Of a stretch of DNA of 34,938 bases, positions 15,563-23,038 are shown one piece after another. Origin of the DNA: Streptomyces anandii JCM 4720 (GTDB lineage Bacteria > Actinomycetota > Actinomycetes > Streptomycetales > Streptomycetaceae); assembly GCF_014650655.1 (NCBI RefSeq), contig NZ_BMVJ01000013.1, forward strand, positions 49,054-83,991, written 5' to 3'. Each line of letters starts with the position of its first letter. Within the stretch, counting starts at the first letter, position 1. Both the position numbers and the translations under genes were made by a program. The notes under the pieces are model-generated. The model did no database searches and was not told the origin of the DNA. It was given only the letters and a program-made list of their open reading frames with translations.

Positions 15563-17161
15563 GTGAACCCACACCGGGCACAGCAGGACACCGCGCCGCG
15601 GGAGACCGCGGCGCACGACGGCCGCGGCCGGGAACGGGAGGGACTCGGCCGCAGGCGGTTCCTCGGCCTGTGTGCCGGGGCGGCCGGGCTGGGCGCGGCG
15701 ACGGCCTGTGAACGCACCACCGCGGTCCACCCGCCGAGCGCCGTCGACGGCCGGCTGCCCGAGGCCGAACGGGGCCGTCCGGGCACCCGCGACTGGCGGC
15801 TCGGCTCGGCCGGCCCCGTGGACGCGGTGGCCGGTTACACCGACCGGGTGAGCATCACCCCGGGCGAGGAGTGCGGCCTGCACGTGTCGACCACGGCGTC
15901 CTCCTTCCGCGTCTCCGCCTTCCGCGTCGGCTGGTACGGCGGGACGTACGCCCGGCTGGTGTGGCGCTCGGAGCGGGTGCCGGGGCGCACCGGCCCGGCC
16001 GGCCGTACGCTGCCGGCCACCCGCACCGTGCGCGCGGACTGGCCGCGCACCCTCTCCTTCGGCACGGAGGGCTGGCCCGAGGGCGCGTACCTGATACGCC
16101 TCGACGCGGACAACGGCCACCAGCGCTACGTCCCGCTCATCGTGCGCTCCACCCGCGGGACGGGCCGTACCGTGCTGATGCACGCCCCGGCCACCTGGCA
16201 GGCGTACAACAAGTGGGGTGGCCACAGCCTCTACGAGGGCCCCTCCGGCGGGTACGCGGACCGCTCCCTCGCGGTCAGCTTCGACCGGCCCTACGACGGC
16301 AGCGGCGCCGAGAAGTTCCTGGTGTACGAGTGGGCCGCCGTGGTCCTGGCCGAGCGGCTCGGCATACCGCTCGCCTACACCACGGGCACCGACGTGCACC
16401 GCGATCCCGGTGTGCTGCACGGAGCGGCCGCGGTCGTCTGCCTCGGCCACGACGAGTACTGGACGCCGGAGCAGCGCCAACGCGTCACCGAGGCCCGCGA
16501 CGCCGGCACCAACGTGGCCTTCCTCGGCGCCAACACCTGCTTCCGCCGGGTACGCCTGGAGGCGGGCGAGGCCGGCGCCGACCGCACGGTGGTCTGCTAC
16601 AAGTCCGCCTACCGCAGCGACCCCTGCTACCCCTCGCGCCCCGCCCTGGTCACCACCGACTTCCGGCAGGAACCGGCCGCCGACCCCGAGTCCTCGCTCA
16701 CCGGAGTGCTCTACGAGGGCTACCCGGTCGACGCCCCGTACGTCGTCCACGCGGCCGACCACTGGGTCTACGAGGGCACGGGGGTCCGCCCGGGCGAGAG
16801 CTTCGACCACCTGGTGGGCGTCGAGTACGACCGGGTCACCCCCGGCGCGCCCGCGCCCGGCGCGCTGGAGATCACCGCACACTCGCCGGTGGTGTGCGCG
16901 GGCAGGCGCAGCCACAGCGACTCGGCGTACTACACCGTGCCCAGCGGGGCGGGTGTCTTCGCCACCGGGACGATGCGGTGGGTGGAGGCGCTGCTGGCCG
17001 GAACCGGCGAACTCGGCCGCGACCACTCCATGGACGCCCGCACCCGCGCCTTCACCGCCCGCACCACCGAGAACCTGCTGTGCGCCTTCTCCGCCGGCCC
17101 CGCCGCCCGCCACCGGCCGGCTCCCCGCCCCAACGCGCAGGAGGTCTACCGGACGGTGTGA
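15563..17161 (+). CDS. Tat-exported protein with N,N-dimethylformamidase large-subunit-like domain
   Basis: 532 residues. Near residue 30 GRRRFLGLCAGAAGLGAATAC is a twin-arginine signal with a possible lipobox (ATAC), so export folded, perhaps as a lipoprotein, is likely. The rest matches the N,N-dimethylformamidase beta-subunit-like family: an N-terminal beta-sandwich (FRVSAFRVGWYGG, then YLIRLDADNGHQRYVPLIVR), then a Rossmann-like part. The latter includes ATWQAYNKWGGHSLY, LVYEWAAVVLAERLGIPLAYTTGTDVH, AAAVVCLGHDEYWTPEQR and GTNVAFLGANTCFRR. The GHDEYW motif is the clearest signature. In true DMFase the large subunit hydrolyses DMF and carries iron; no small-subunit gene is present here, so the substrate is open. 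The GTG at 15563 follows AGGGAG. The stop codon lies 7 bases from the convergent STAS gene. Confidence 0.8.
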   Translation: MNPHRAQQDTAPRETAAHDGRGREREGLGRRRFLGLCAGAAGLGAATACERTTAVHPPSAVDGRLPEAERGRPGTRDWRLGSAGPVDAVAGYTDRVSITPGEECGLHVSTTASSFRVSAFRVGWYGGTYARLVWRSERVPGRTGPAGRTLPATRTVRADWPRTLSFGTEGWPEGAYLIRLDADNGHQRYVPLIVRSTRGTGRTVLMHAPATWQAYNKWGGHSLYEGPSGGYADRSLAVSFDRPYDGSGAEKFLVYEWAAVVLAERLGIPLAYTTGTDVHRDPGVLHGAAAVVCLGHDEYWTPEQRQRVTEARDAGTNVAFLGANTCFRRVRLEAGEAGADRTVVCYKSAYRSDPCYPSRPALVTTDFRQEPAADPESSLTGVLYEGYPVDAPYVVHAADHWVYEGTGVRPGESFDHLVGVEYDRVTPGAPAPGALEITAHSPVVCAGRRSHSDSAYYTVPSGAGVFATGTMRWVEALLAGTGELGRDHSMDARTRAFTARTTENLLCAFSAGPAARHRPAPRPNAQEVYRTV

Positions 17162-17168
17162 GGCCCCG

Positions 17169-17534
17169 TCAGGCGGCCAGCGCCTCCTCGAGGGTGGGGT
17201 AGCAGGGTATGAGCGTGTCCACGCCGACCAGTTGGAGCACCCGGAGCACCGCGTGCCGGGGAGCGGCCAGGCGCAGTCGCGGTCCGCCCGCCTCCTCGGA
17301 CAGATGGGCCGTGATGAGGGCGTTGATGCCGCTGGAGTCCATGAAGGTCAGGCCGCCGAGGTCCACCACCAGGCCCGGCGCGGTCTCCGGGCAGGACAGC
17401 AGCGCCTCGCGCAGCCGCGCGCTGCCGTCGAGGTCGACCTCGCCGGTGAGCGTCAGGACACAGGTGCCGTCGTCGGCCGTGGTACGGGTGATCAGCAGCC
17501 GTTCGGGCACCGCCGCTCCCTCGGTCTCTGCCAC
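17169..17534 (-). CDS. STAS-domain anti-sigma factor antagonist
   Basis: 121-residue single STAS domain protein of the RsbV/SpoIIAA/BldG type. VLTLTGEVDLDGSARLREALL is the first half of the fold. LTFMDSSGINALI (62-74) contains the DSSG site at 66-69 whose serine is phosphorylated by the partner kinase. PRLRLAAPRHAVLRVLQLVGVDTLIPCYPTLEEAL completes the domain. It starts with GTG at 17534, just after GAGGGAA. Such proteins release a sigma factor from a HATPase anti-sigma when dephosphorylated. The window also holds a HATPase protein, a SpoIIE-type phosphatase and a SigB-type sigma factor, but none is in its operon, so pairing is unknown. Confidence 0.9.
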   Translation of the reverse strand: MAETEGAAVPERLLITRTTADDGTCVLTLTGEVDLDGSARLREALLSCPETAPGLVVDLGGLTFMDSSGINALITAHLSEEAGGPRLRLAAPRHAVLRVLQLVGVDTLIPCYPTLEEALAA

Positions 17535-17678
17535 ACTTCCCTCGCTTCATGTGAAGGTCTGGCCAGGGCCAGTGGGTCGATGGGCATGATGTTAGGGGTT
17601 GGTGAAGCCCGGATGGGACTCCTGTGGCGTGGGCGACCCGCACGCCCCGCGGGGAGCGTCCGGGGCCCCGGGGCGAAC

Positions 17679-18605
17679 TCAGCCTTCGCGCGGCCCCGTT
17701 GCCGCGGCTGCCGGGGGTACGGCCGCCTCGCGGGAGGCGGACCACGGGCCGCCGGTGAGGCCGACCGGATTGCCGGAGGGGATCAGCCCGGCCTCCAGCA
17801 CCCGCCGGGCCGGCGGCTCGAGGAGAGCGGCGAGGCGGGCGGCGCGGTCGGCGCCGAGTGCGCGCCAGGGCTGCTCGGCGGCCGCGTCGGTCCGCGCCTC
17901 CACCTCGGCCCGAACGGCCGCTCCGGCCGGGGTCGGGGCGCCGTCCTCACCGAGCCAGCCGCGCTCGCGCAGGTCGGCCTCGGCGGCCCGCCACGCCGAC
18001 AGGTCCCACTTGCGGGTCTCCCGCTGGAACGTCCCGTCGGACTCGCCCGCGGCGCTCTTCAGCACCATCGCGGCGACCGGCCCGATGCCGTGCGCGACCA
18101 GGGCCGCCACGTGCCCGTCGCCGCGCAGTTCGCGCAGGGTGGTCAGGGCCTGCCAGAGCCGGACGTGCGGCCGGGCGGGGCGCTCCAGGGCCTGGTTCGC
18201 GGCGCCGAGCACCCGGCCCGCCGTGTCGGCCGACGCGGCCGCCTCCCAGGCGAGGTCGGCGGCCTCGGTCATGTGCGTCCCGGTCACCGCCCCGGGCCCG
18301 AACAGGCGGGTCATGGCGGCGTCCATCGCCTGCCACCGGGCCTCCAGGACGTCCCCCGGACCCGCGTACGACCAGGCGTCGGGCAGGGCCCGGGCGACCC
18401 GGTCGGGGTGGAAGACGTAGAAGGAACTGGTCACGACCGGCGCGGCGACCGGGCCGAGCGGGGCGGCGCGCAGCGCGAAGTAGCCCATCCAGAAGCCGCG
18501 CAGACCGAGCCCGTCCGCGGCCCGGTGCGCCTCGGGCGCGAAGTAGACCAGGTCGTGCACCGGCTCGTACCGCTCCCACAACACCCTCGCCATGCCGTCA
18601 GCCAC
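17679..18605 (-). CDS. SCO6745 family protein (SalK-like), function unknown
   Basis: 308 residues from GTG 18605. The pattern MARVLWERYEPVHDLVYFAPEAHRAADGLGLRGFWMGYFALRAAPLGP, continuing VTSSFYVFHPDRVARALPDAW, is characteristic of the family named after SCO6745, which is abundant in Streptomyces. It is largely alpha-helical and the C-terminal half resembles a winged-helix-like region with no catalytic motif I know. The GTG at 18605 is chosen for the AGGTGGGGGG ribosome site; ATG 18593 (fifth codon) is an alternative, and the frame also stays open to 18668. The last ~25 residues are Ala/Pro-rich. It stands alone, followed by the STAS gene on the same strand 144 bases away. Confidence 0.8.
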   Translation of the reverse strand: MADGMARVLWERYEPVHDLVYFAPEAHRAADGLGLRGFWMGYFALRAAPLGPVAAPVVTSSFYVFHPDRVARALPDAWSYAGPGDVLEARWQAMDAAMTRLFGPGAVTGTHMTEAADLAWEAAASADTAGRVLGAANQALERPARPHVRLWQALTTLRELRGDGHVAALVAHGIGPVAAMVLKSAAGESDGTFQRETRKWDLSAWRAAEADLRERGWLGEDGAPTPAGAAVRAEVEARTDAAAEQPWRALGADRAARLAALLEPPARRVLEAGLIPSGNPVGLTGGPWSASREAAVPPAAAATGPREG

Positions 18606-18673
18606 GCGTCCCCCCCCACCTTTCCGGGACACCGCTCGCGGCGCTGCGGCGGTGGTCATGAGCAGCATGGATC

Positions 18674-18687
18674 ATGACGGCTGTCAT
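18674..18687. promoter_or_regulatory. Palindrome in a divergent promoter region
   Basis: ATGAC-GGCT-GTCAT is a perfect 5-bp inverted repeat in the 189-base gap between the SCO6745-type gene and the divergent lipoprotein gene. It could be an operator. Nothing else in the gap is recognisable. Confidence 0.3.
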
Positions 18688-18794
18688 AGCAAGGGCCACC
18701 GACCGGGGAGCGGCCGCGACGGCTGTCGCCGGGGCGGGGAGAGGGGGCGGTGAGGGGTGGGCGTGGGACCGGTGTGCGGCGGAGACTGGGGGGT

Positions 18795-19814
18795 GTGAGC
18801 CGTGGGTCGGAGTCGGTCGGGCGTCGGGCCGTGTTGCTGGGTGCGGCCGGGGTGCTGCTCGGCGCGGCGGGCGGGTGCGCCGGCGGTTCCTCCGCGGATC
18901 CGCGCACCGCGGCGAGCCGCACCGGTCCCGCGCGCGCCGCTACGGCCTCCGCCGCCCCCTCCTCCACCCCGTCCCCGTCGGGCCTGCCCCGCACCACGCC
19001 CTGGCGGCCCTCCTCCGGCGAGGTCCGGCCCGAGGTCAAGCGGCGGGCCGTCGCACTGGTCGAGGCGATCGGCGCCTGGCCGAGCGGACGGGGCGGCCCC
19101 TCCGCCGCCCGCCAGGAGGTCACGGCCCTCGGGCTGCCGCCCGCGCTCGTCGCGCAGGCCGGTCCGCTGCTGCCGTCCGCCGACGAAGCGGTGCTCCAGG
19201 TGGTGGACGCCCAGTACGGAGGGATCCTCGCCGACTCGGCGAGCGTGCTCGTGGTGTGCCGGCAGTGGACACGGCGCGGCGGCACGGTCCGGGCGGGCGG
19301 TACGACCGTCGACGTACGCCTGGCCCGCGCCGCGGGCGGATGGACGGTGACCGCCCTGCACCCCGCCCGGCCCGGCGCCCCGGCCGCCACACTGCCGTCC
19401 CTCGCCCACCGGGTGCTGGCCGAGCCCCGCGTCCAGCTGCCCCCGGCGGCGGACGCCGACGTGCGCAGCGGCCGGATCCACGACAGCGTGCTCAAGGCGA
19501 TGCTCGACCTCGCAGGCGCCCACCGCATGTATGTCAGCGTGGTCCGCTCGGGGCACCCCCTCTACGTGTTCGGCACCAGCCGGCCCAGCGACCATCCGAA
19601 AGGACGGGCCTTCGACGTGTGGCGGATCGACGGCCACGCGGTCGTGGACCCCGCCACGCCCCGCTCACTCGTCGAGGGCTTCATGCGGGAAGCGGCGGCG
19701 GCCGGTTCCTACAACGTGGGCGGCCCGCTGCTGATCACGGGCGGCGGGACCGCCGGCCGGTTCTTCAGCGACGCCACCCACCACGACCACGTGCACATCG
19801 GCTTCACCACGTGA
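18795..19814 (+). CDS. Lipoprotein with M15-like zinc peptidase (D-Ala-D-Ala carboxypeptidase-type) domain
   Basis: 339 residues from GTG 18795. GRRAVLLGAAGVLLGAAGGC is a twin-arginine/lipoprotein signal with lipid-bearing Cys28, followed by a Ser/Thr/Pro-rich linker (about 29-70). The C-terminal part has PSDHPKGRAFDVW (264-276), which fits the M15 peptidase motif SxHxxGxAxD with zinc ligands H267 and D274. It also has THHDHVHIGF near the end, supplying H334. This pattern suggests a membrane-anchored enzyme acting on peptidoglycan stem peptides. The middle (about 80-240) is unassigned and may be a Mce-associated/NTF2-like fold (ILADSASVLVVCRQWTRRGG, then TTVDVRLARAAGGWTVTALHP). The ribosome site is a poor GGGGGG run, and a longer start at 18750 is possible. 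The metal ligands are inferred from the motif. Confidence 0.72.
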   Translation: MSRGSESVGRRAVLLGAAGVLLGAAGGCAGGSSADPRTAASRTGPARAATASAAPSSTPSPSGLPRTTPWRPSSGEVRPEVKRRAVALVEAIGAWPSGRGGPSAARQEVTALGLPPALVAQAGPLLPSADEAVLQVVDAQYGGILADSASVLVVCRQWTRRGGTVRAGGTTVDVRLARAAGGWTVTALHPARPGAPAATLPSLAHRVLAEPRVQLPPAADADVRSGRIHDSVLKAMLDLAGAHRMYVSVVRSGHPLYVFGTSRPSDHPKGRAFDVWRIDGHAVVDPATPRSLVEGFMREAAAAGSYNVGGPLLITGGGTAGRFFSDATHHDHVHIGFTT

Positions 19815-19838
19815 GGGCCTCGAAACCCCGGACGCCGG

Positions 19839-20231
19839 TCAGGCCAGCGCCACGACGAGAGCCGCCACCACGGTGAGGGCCGCCACGGGCACCATGACCA
19901 GCCGCGTCCGCCACGCCCAGGCGAGGGGGCCCGCGCCCGGGAACCGGAGACGGCCCCGCCCCCGCCCGTTGCCCTGCCCGGCGGCGCCGTGACCGGGGTC
20001 GAGCAGGGAGCGGCACCAGGGACAGTCGTCGTCCTCCCACGCCGCCGTGCCGTGCGCGACGGCCCACCCCGGCGCCGGATGCGCCCAGGCCCACCACCGT
20101 GTCCCCGCCGTCACCGGTCCGTGCGGGAGCGGCACCCGGGACGGTCCGTGCGGGAGCGGCACCCGGGACGGTCCGCGCGGCGGGGACACGCGCTCCCGGA
20201 CCGCTGCGGCGACCTCCTCGGCCGGCCTCAC
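19839..20231 (-). CDS. Hypothetical tail-anchored protein with CPWC motif (possibly 3' part of a frameshifted gene)
   Basis: 130 residues if started at GTG 20231, whose codon overlaps the TGA of the upstream small ORF (GTGA). It begins VRPAEEVAAAVRERV and contains TRWWAWAHPAPGWAVAHGTAAWEDDDCPWCRSLLD, in which CPWC could bind metal or form a disulfide. It ends with a single hydrophobic helix (RLVMVPVAALTVVAALVVALA), so it is probably tail-anchored. A perfect 27-bp tandem duplication encodes PSRVPLPHG twice. The frame is open beyond 20231 to 20510, but that part has poor GC3 and the other frame is the better coding frame there. I do not recognise the family. Confidence 0.55.
   Translation of the reverse strand: MRPAEEVAAAVRERVSPPRGPSRVPLPHGPSRVPLPHGPVTAGTRWWAWAHPAPGWAVAHGTAAWEDDDCPWCRSLLDPGHGAAGQGNGRGRGRLRFPGAGPLAWAWRTRLVMVPVAALTVVAALVVALA
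20116..20169. repeat. 27-bp in-frame tandem duplication
   Basis: Two identical 27-base copies (20116-20142 and 20143-20169) lie within the tail-anchored hypothetical gene. They duplicate nine residues without breaking the frame, and a diverged third partial copy follows. Confidence 0.9.
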
Positions 20232-20500
20232 GGGACCGGGATCCCGCGGGGCACGGGCACGGCGGGCACTGAGCCGGGCGCCGCCGAGGTCCACCGGTCC
20301 GGGGCGGACCCGGAACCCCACGGCCGCAGCAGCACGACGGCGGAGTCGAGGCCGGCGGGACCGGGCGGCGGCGGAGCGGAGGCGGCGTCCGCGACGGGCA
20401 CCCACCGCATCCCGGAGGGTCGCGCGGCGGGCTGGGTGGGGGGCCGCTCCGCCGGCAGGTGGCTGGCCCCGTGCGGCACGGCCCGAGAAGTGCTGTCCAT
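20228..20500 (-). CDS. Small hypothetical protein, upstream partner or 5' part of a frameshifted gene
   Basis: 90 residues from ATG 20500: MDSTSRAVPHGASHLPAERP, then a Pro/Ala-rich stretch, then MRWVPVADAASAPPPPGP and LDSAVVLLRPWGSGSAPD. The codons keep very high GC3 right up to the TGA at 20228, so this frame looks translated. The TGA overlaps a GTG that opens the next frame (GTGA). Either these are two translationally coupled genes, or one ~220-residue gene with a frameshift (biological or sequencing) near 20230-20250. The ribosome site before ATG 20500 is weak, and the internal ATG before RWVPVADAAS is an alternative start. The family is not recognised. Confidence 0.45.
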   Translation of the reverse strand: MDSTSRAVPHGASHLPAERPPTQPAARPSGMRWVPVADAASAPPPPGPAGLDSAVVLLRPWGSGSAPDRWTSAAPGSVPAVPVPRGIPVP

Positions 20501-20568
20501 GCCGGACCAAACGGCGTTCGCACCCCGTCCGTACGCGTCCGGCCCCGCCCGCTCACCGCATCAGGTGA

Positions 20569-20593
20569 GGACACCCCTCGAACGGAGGTGTCC
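20569..20593 (-). terminator. Possible terminator of the SpoIIE-type phosphatase gene
   Basis: GGACACC (20569-20575) pairs with GGTGTCC (20587-20593) around an 11-base loop, 39 bases beyond the phosphatase stop codon on the minus strand. Confidence 0.45.
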
Positions 20594-20631
20594 GCTCATG
20601 CGACAAGCAGCCCGCACGGCCCGGCGGCGGC

Positions 20632-22152
20632 TCAGTTCTTCCCCGGCGTCAACTCGGCCAGCAGCAGCGTCCGGTCGTCGGCGCCGTCCGTGGCGGCCGA
20701 GTCCTCGAGCAGCCGGCGGCACAGCTCCGGCAGGCCGTCCGGGCGGGCGAGGTCCGGACCCGATTCCGCGCCCGTGTCGAGGGCGCCCGCGAGCCGGGTG
20801 ATGCCCTCGTCGATGTCGCTGGTGCGGGACTCGACCAGCCCGTCGCTGTAGAGCAGCAGCAGGGTGGGTTCTGACAGGTGCAGCACGGTCGGCTCGTAGC
20901 GGCCCGTGCCGAGCCCGAGGGGGAGCCCGGCGGAGGCGAGGTCCACCCGCACCGCCGGGCCGCCCGGGTCGCGGACCAGCGGCGGCGGGTGCCCGGCGCC
21001 CACGAAGGTGCAGGTGCGCAGGTCCGCGTCCCACTCCGCGTACATGCAGGTGGCGAAGGAGGCACCGGGGGTGTCGCCGGCCACCGTGTCCAGCCGGTCC
21101 ATCAGCTCGGCGGGGCCGAGGTCGAGCGCCGCCAGCGTACGGACCGCCGTGCGCAGCTGGATCATCGCGACGGCCGACTCCGGGCCGTGCCCCATGGCGT
21201 CACCGACGATCATCGCCAGCCGGCGTCCGGGCCGGGGCAGCACGTCGTACCAGTCCCCGCCGATGACGTTGTCCTGACCGGCCGGCCGGTAGCCGTGCGC
21301 GACCCGGCAGCTCTCGAAGGTCTGCCCGGTGTCGGGCAGCAGGCTGCGGCGGATGGCCAGCGCGGTGCGCCGCTCCCGCTCGTAGCGCCGGGCGTTGTCC
21401 AGGGCCACGCAGGCCCGCGCCCCGAGCGACTCCACGGCCACCGCCTCGCCGTGCGTGAACGGCTCCTTGCCCGCGCCGCGCGTGCAGGCGATGAACCCGA
21501 CCGCCGTGCCGCGCAGCCGCAGCGGGACGATGAGGAACGAGGCGCTGTGCAGCAGGGCGGTCACGCCCGCGTCGTCGGGGCCGGTCCTGCGCAGCCGCTC
21601 GAAGGTGTGCCCGTCCACGCCGTCGAGCAACTGCGTCCGCCCGGTGGCCACGGCGCGCGCGTACGGCGTCCCGCGCGGGAACACCACCACCTCGCCGACC
21701 GGCAGCAGGCGGTCCCACTCCTCCGTGGCGTCCGACCCTATGCGCAGTGCCAGCCGGCGCGCCTCGATCTGCGGCGGGTCGGCCGCCCTGCCCGGCTGCT
21801 CCTGGACCAGCCAGCGCTGCAGCAGATACACCGAGGCCGCGTCGCAGAAGCCCGGGGCCAGCGCGTGCACGACGTGCCGGCCGGTCAGGTGCAGATCCAG
21901 CTCCGAGCCGATGGCGTCCGCGGCGGGGGAGAAGTACGACCGGCGGCGGTGCGGTGCTGCGGGGGCGGGGTCGCCGGGCTGACTGCGTTCTGTGTTCCGC
22001 AGGGTCGTGGCCTTCCGGGTGGGGCCGGTAGCGGCGGGCTGGGGCGGGCCGTCCGGGCCGGCGGGGTCGGCGGGCCGGGCCTGGCCGGTCGGGCGGTACG
22101 TGGTCGTATGCCACGGGCAACTATATGATGCACAGTCAAGGTCACCGGACAA
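20632..22152 (-). CDS. GAF-domain PP2C/SpoIIE-type serine phosphatase
   Basis: Up to 506 residues. The middle holds a GAF sensor (about 120-255; GTQL-type loop, then SASFLIVPLRLRGTAVGFIACTRG). RRTALAIRRSLLPDT then leads into the SpoIIE-type PP2C domain. Its metal sites are visible as VIGGDWYDVL and VGDAMGHGPESA, with VGAGHPPPLV, LLLYSDGLVESR and DDRTLLLAEL following. Such phosphatases dephosphorylate STAS antagonists and so free sigma factors in response to a ligand or redox signal sensed by the GAF domain. The start is uncertain. The longest frame begins at TTG 22152 with no ribosome site, only 14 bases from the divergent methyltransferase ATG. A GGAAGG precedes an in-frame CTG at 22002, and the domain similarity begins further downstream. 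No transmembrane segment is seen. Confidence 0.85.
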   Translation of the reverse strand: MSGDLDCASYSCPWHTTTYRPTGQARPADPAGPDGPPQPAATGPTRKATTLRNTERSQPGDPAPAAPHRRRSYFSPAADAIGSELDLHLTGRHVVHALAPGFCDAASVYLLQRWLVQEQPGRAADPPQIEARRLALRIGSDATEEWDRLLPVGEVVVFPRGTPYARAVATGRTQLLDGVDGHTFERLRRTGPDDAGVTALLHSASFLIVPLRLRGTAVGFIACTRGAGKEPFTHGEAVAVESLGARACVALDNARRYERERRTALAIRRSLLPDTGQTFESCRVAHGYRPAGQDNVIGGDWYDVLPRPGRRLAMIVGDAMGHGPESAVAMIQLRTAVRTLAALDLGPAELMDRLDTVAGDTPGASFATCMYAEWDADLRTCTFVGAGHPPPLVRDPGGPAVRVDLASAGLPLGLGTGRYEPTVLHLSEPTLLLLYSDGLVESRTSDIDEGITRLAGALDTGAESGPDLARPDGLPELCRRLLEDSAATDGADDRTLLLAELTPGKN

Positions 22153-22160
22153 TAGGGGAG
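22085..22160. promoter_or_regulatory. Likely divergent promoter patch between phosphatase and methyltransferase
   Basis: This is an unusually AT-rich stretch for the window (AACTATATGATGCACAGTCA, then GGACAATAGG). On the minus strand it holds TATAGT, a good -10 match, facing the phosphatase gene. -35 elements are not clear for either direction. The overlap with the annotated 5' end of the phosphatase argues that its true start lies further in. Confidence 0.4.
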
Positions 22161-22166
22161 TTGGAC

Positions 22167-22979
22167 ATGCCTGACGGGGACGGTCCGCCGCGGGGCGTGG
22201 ATCCGGGCAAGGCCAGTGTGGCCCGGATGTACGACGCCATGCTGGGCGGCGAGCACAACTTCGCCATCGACCGGGAGGCGGTGGCCGCCTTCACCGCGAT
22301 CGACCCCCAGGTGCGCACCCTGGCCCGCGCCAACCGCGCCTTCCTCGGCCGCGCGGTGCGCTTCCTCGTGGACGCGGGCGTACGCCAGTTCATCGACCTC
22401 GGGTCCGGCATCCCCACCCAGGGCAACGTGCACGAGGTGGCCCAGGCCGCCAGCCCCGGCGCCAGGGTGGTGTACGTGGACAACGACCCCGTGGCCGTCG
22501 CGCACAGCGAGGCGCTGCTCGCCGACAACCCGGACGCCCGGATCGTGGCCGGCGACATCCGCAAGCCCGCCGAGATACTGTCCTCGCCGCGGGTGCGCGC
22601 GCTCATCGACTTCGAGCAGCCGGTCGCCGTGCTGATGATCACCATCCTGCACTTCGTCTCGCCGGAGGAGGATCCGGCCGGCATCGTCGCGGCCTTCCGG
22701 GACGCGCTGCCCGCGGGGAGCTGGCTGGCGCTGACCCACGCCACGGACGAGGACCGCCCGGACACGGCCGCCGCCGTGGGCCAGCTGTACCGGGACCGGG
22801 CCACCTCGCCCGTCACCGCCCGTTCCCACGACGAGATCGAGTCGCTCTTCGACGGCTTCGAACTCACCGAACCCGGCCTGGTCTACGTCCCGTTGTGGCG
22901 CCCGGACCGCCCGGAGGACGTCCCCGAGAACCCTTCCCAGTACTGGGTGTACGCCGGGGTGGGCCGCAAGAGCGGCTGA
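22167..22979 (+). CDS. SAM-dependent methyltransferase, DUF574 (Methyltransf_19) family
   Basis: 270-residue protein of the Streptomyces-rich DUF574 family. Residues 11-35 (GVDPGKASVARMYDAMLGGEHNFAID) are the family N-terminal signature. The AdoMet site is QFIDLGSGIPTQGNVHEVAQ (about 72-91), followed by VVYVDNDPVAVAHS with the acidic residue at the end of strand 2. The C-terminus (PSQYWVYAGVGRKSG) is also characteristic. The fold resembles small-molecule methyltransferases, but no substrate is known for the family. The ATG at 22167 follows GGGGAG; the frame also opens earlier at 22125 without similarity. It is divergent from the phosphatase gene and ends in a shared terminator. Confidence 0.9.
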   Translation: MPDGDGPPRGVDPGKASVARMYDAMLGGEHNFAIDREAVAAFTAIDPQVRTLARANRAFLGRAVRFLVDAGVRQFIDLGSGIPTQGNVHEVAQAASPGARVVYVDNDPVAVAHSEALLADNPDARIVAGDIRKPAEILSSPRVRALIDFEQPVAVLMITILHFVSPEEDPAGIVAAFRDALPAGSWLALTHATDEDRPDTAAAVGQLYRDRATSPVTARSHDEIESLFDGFELTEPGLVYVPLWRPDRPEDVPENPSQYWVYAGVGRKSG

Positions 22980-22983
22980 CGCG

Positions 22984-23025
22984 CGCCGCGCCCGTGTCCG
23001 GGTGGATGAGGACACGGGCGCGGCG
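22984..23025. terminator. Bidirectional terminator between methyltransferase and NlpC/P60 genes
   Basis: CGCCGCGCCCGTGTCC (22984-22999) pairs perfectly with GGACACGGGCGCGGCG (23010-23025) around a 10-base loop. It lies between two convergent stop codons (22979 and 23039). Confidence 0.85.
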
Positions 23026-23038
23026 GACGCCGGCGGAC

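Noticed and set aside
16218-18677. 819-codon plus-strand frame
   Set aside because: It overlaps the DMFase-like gene in another frame and runs antisense to the STAS and SCO6745-type genes; no domain is visible.
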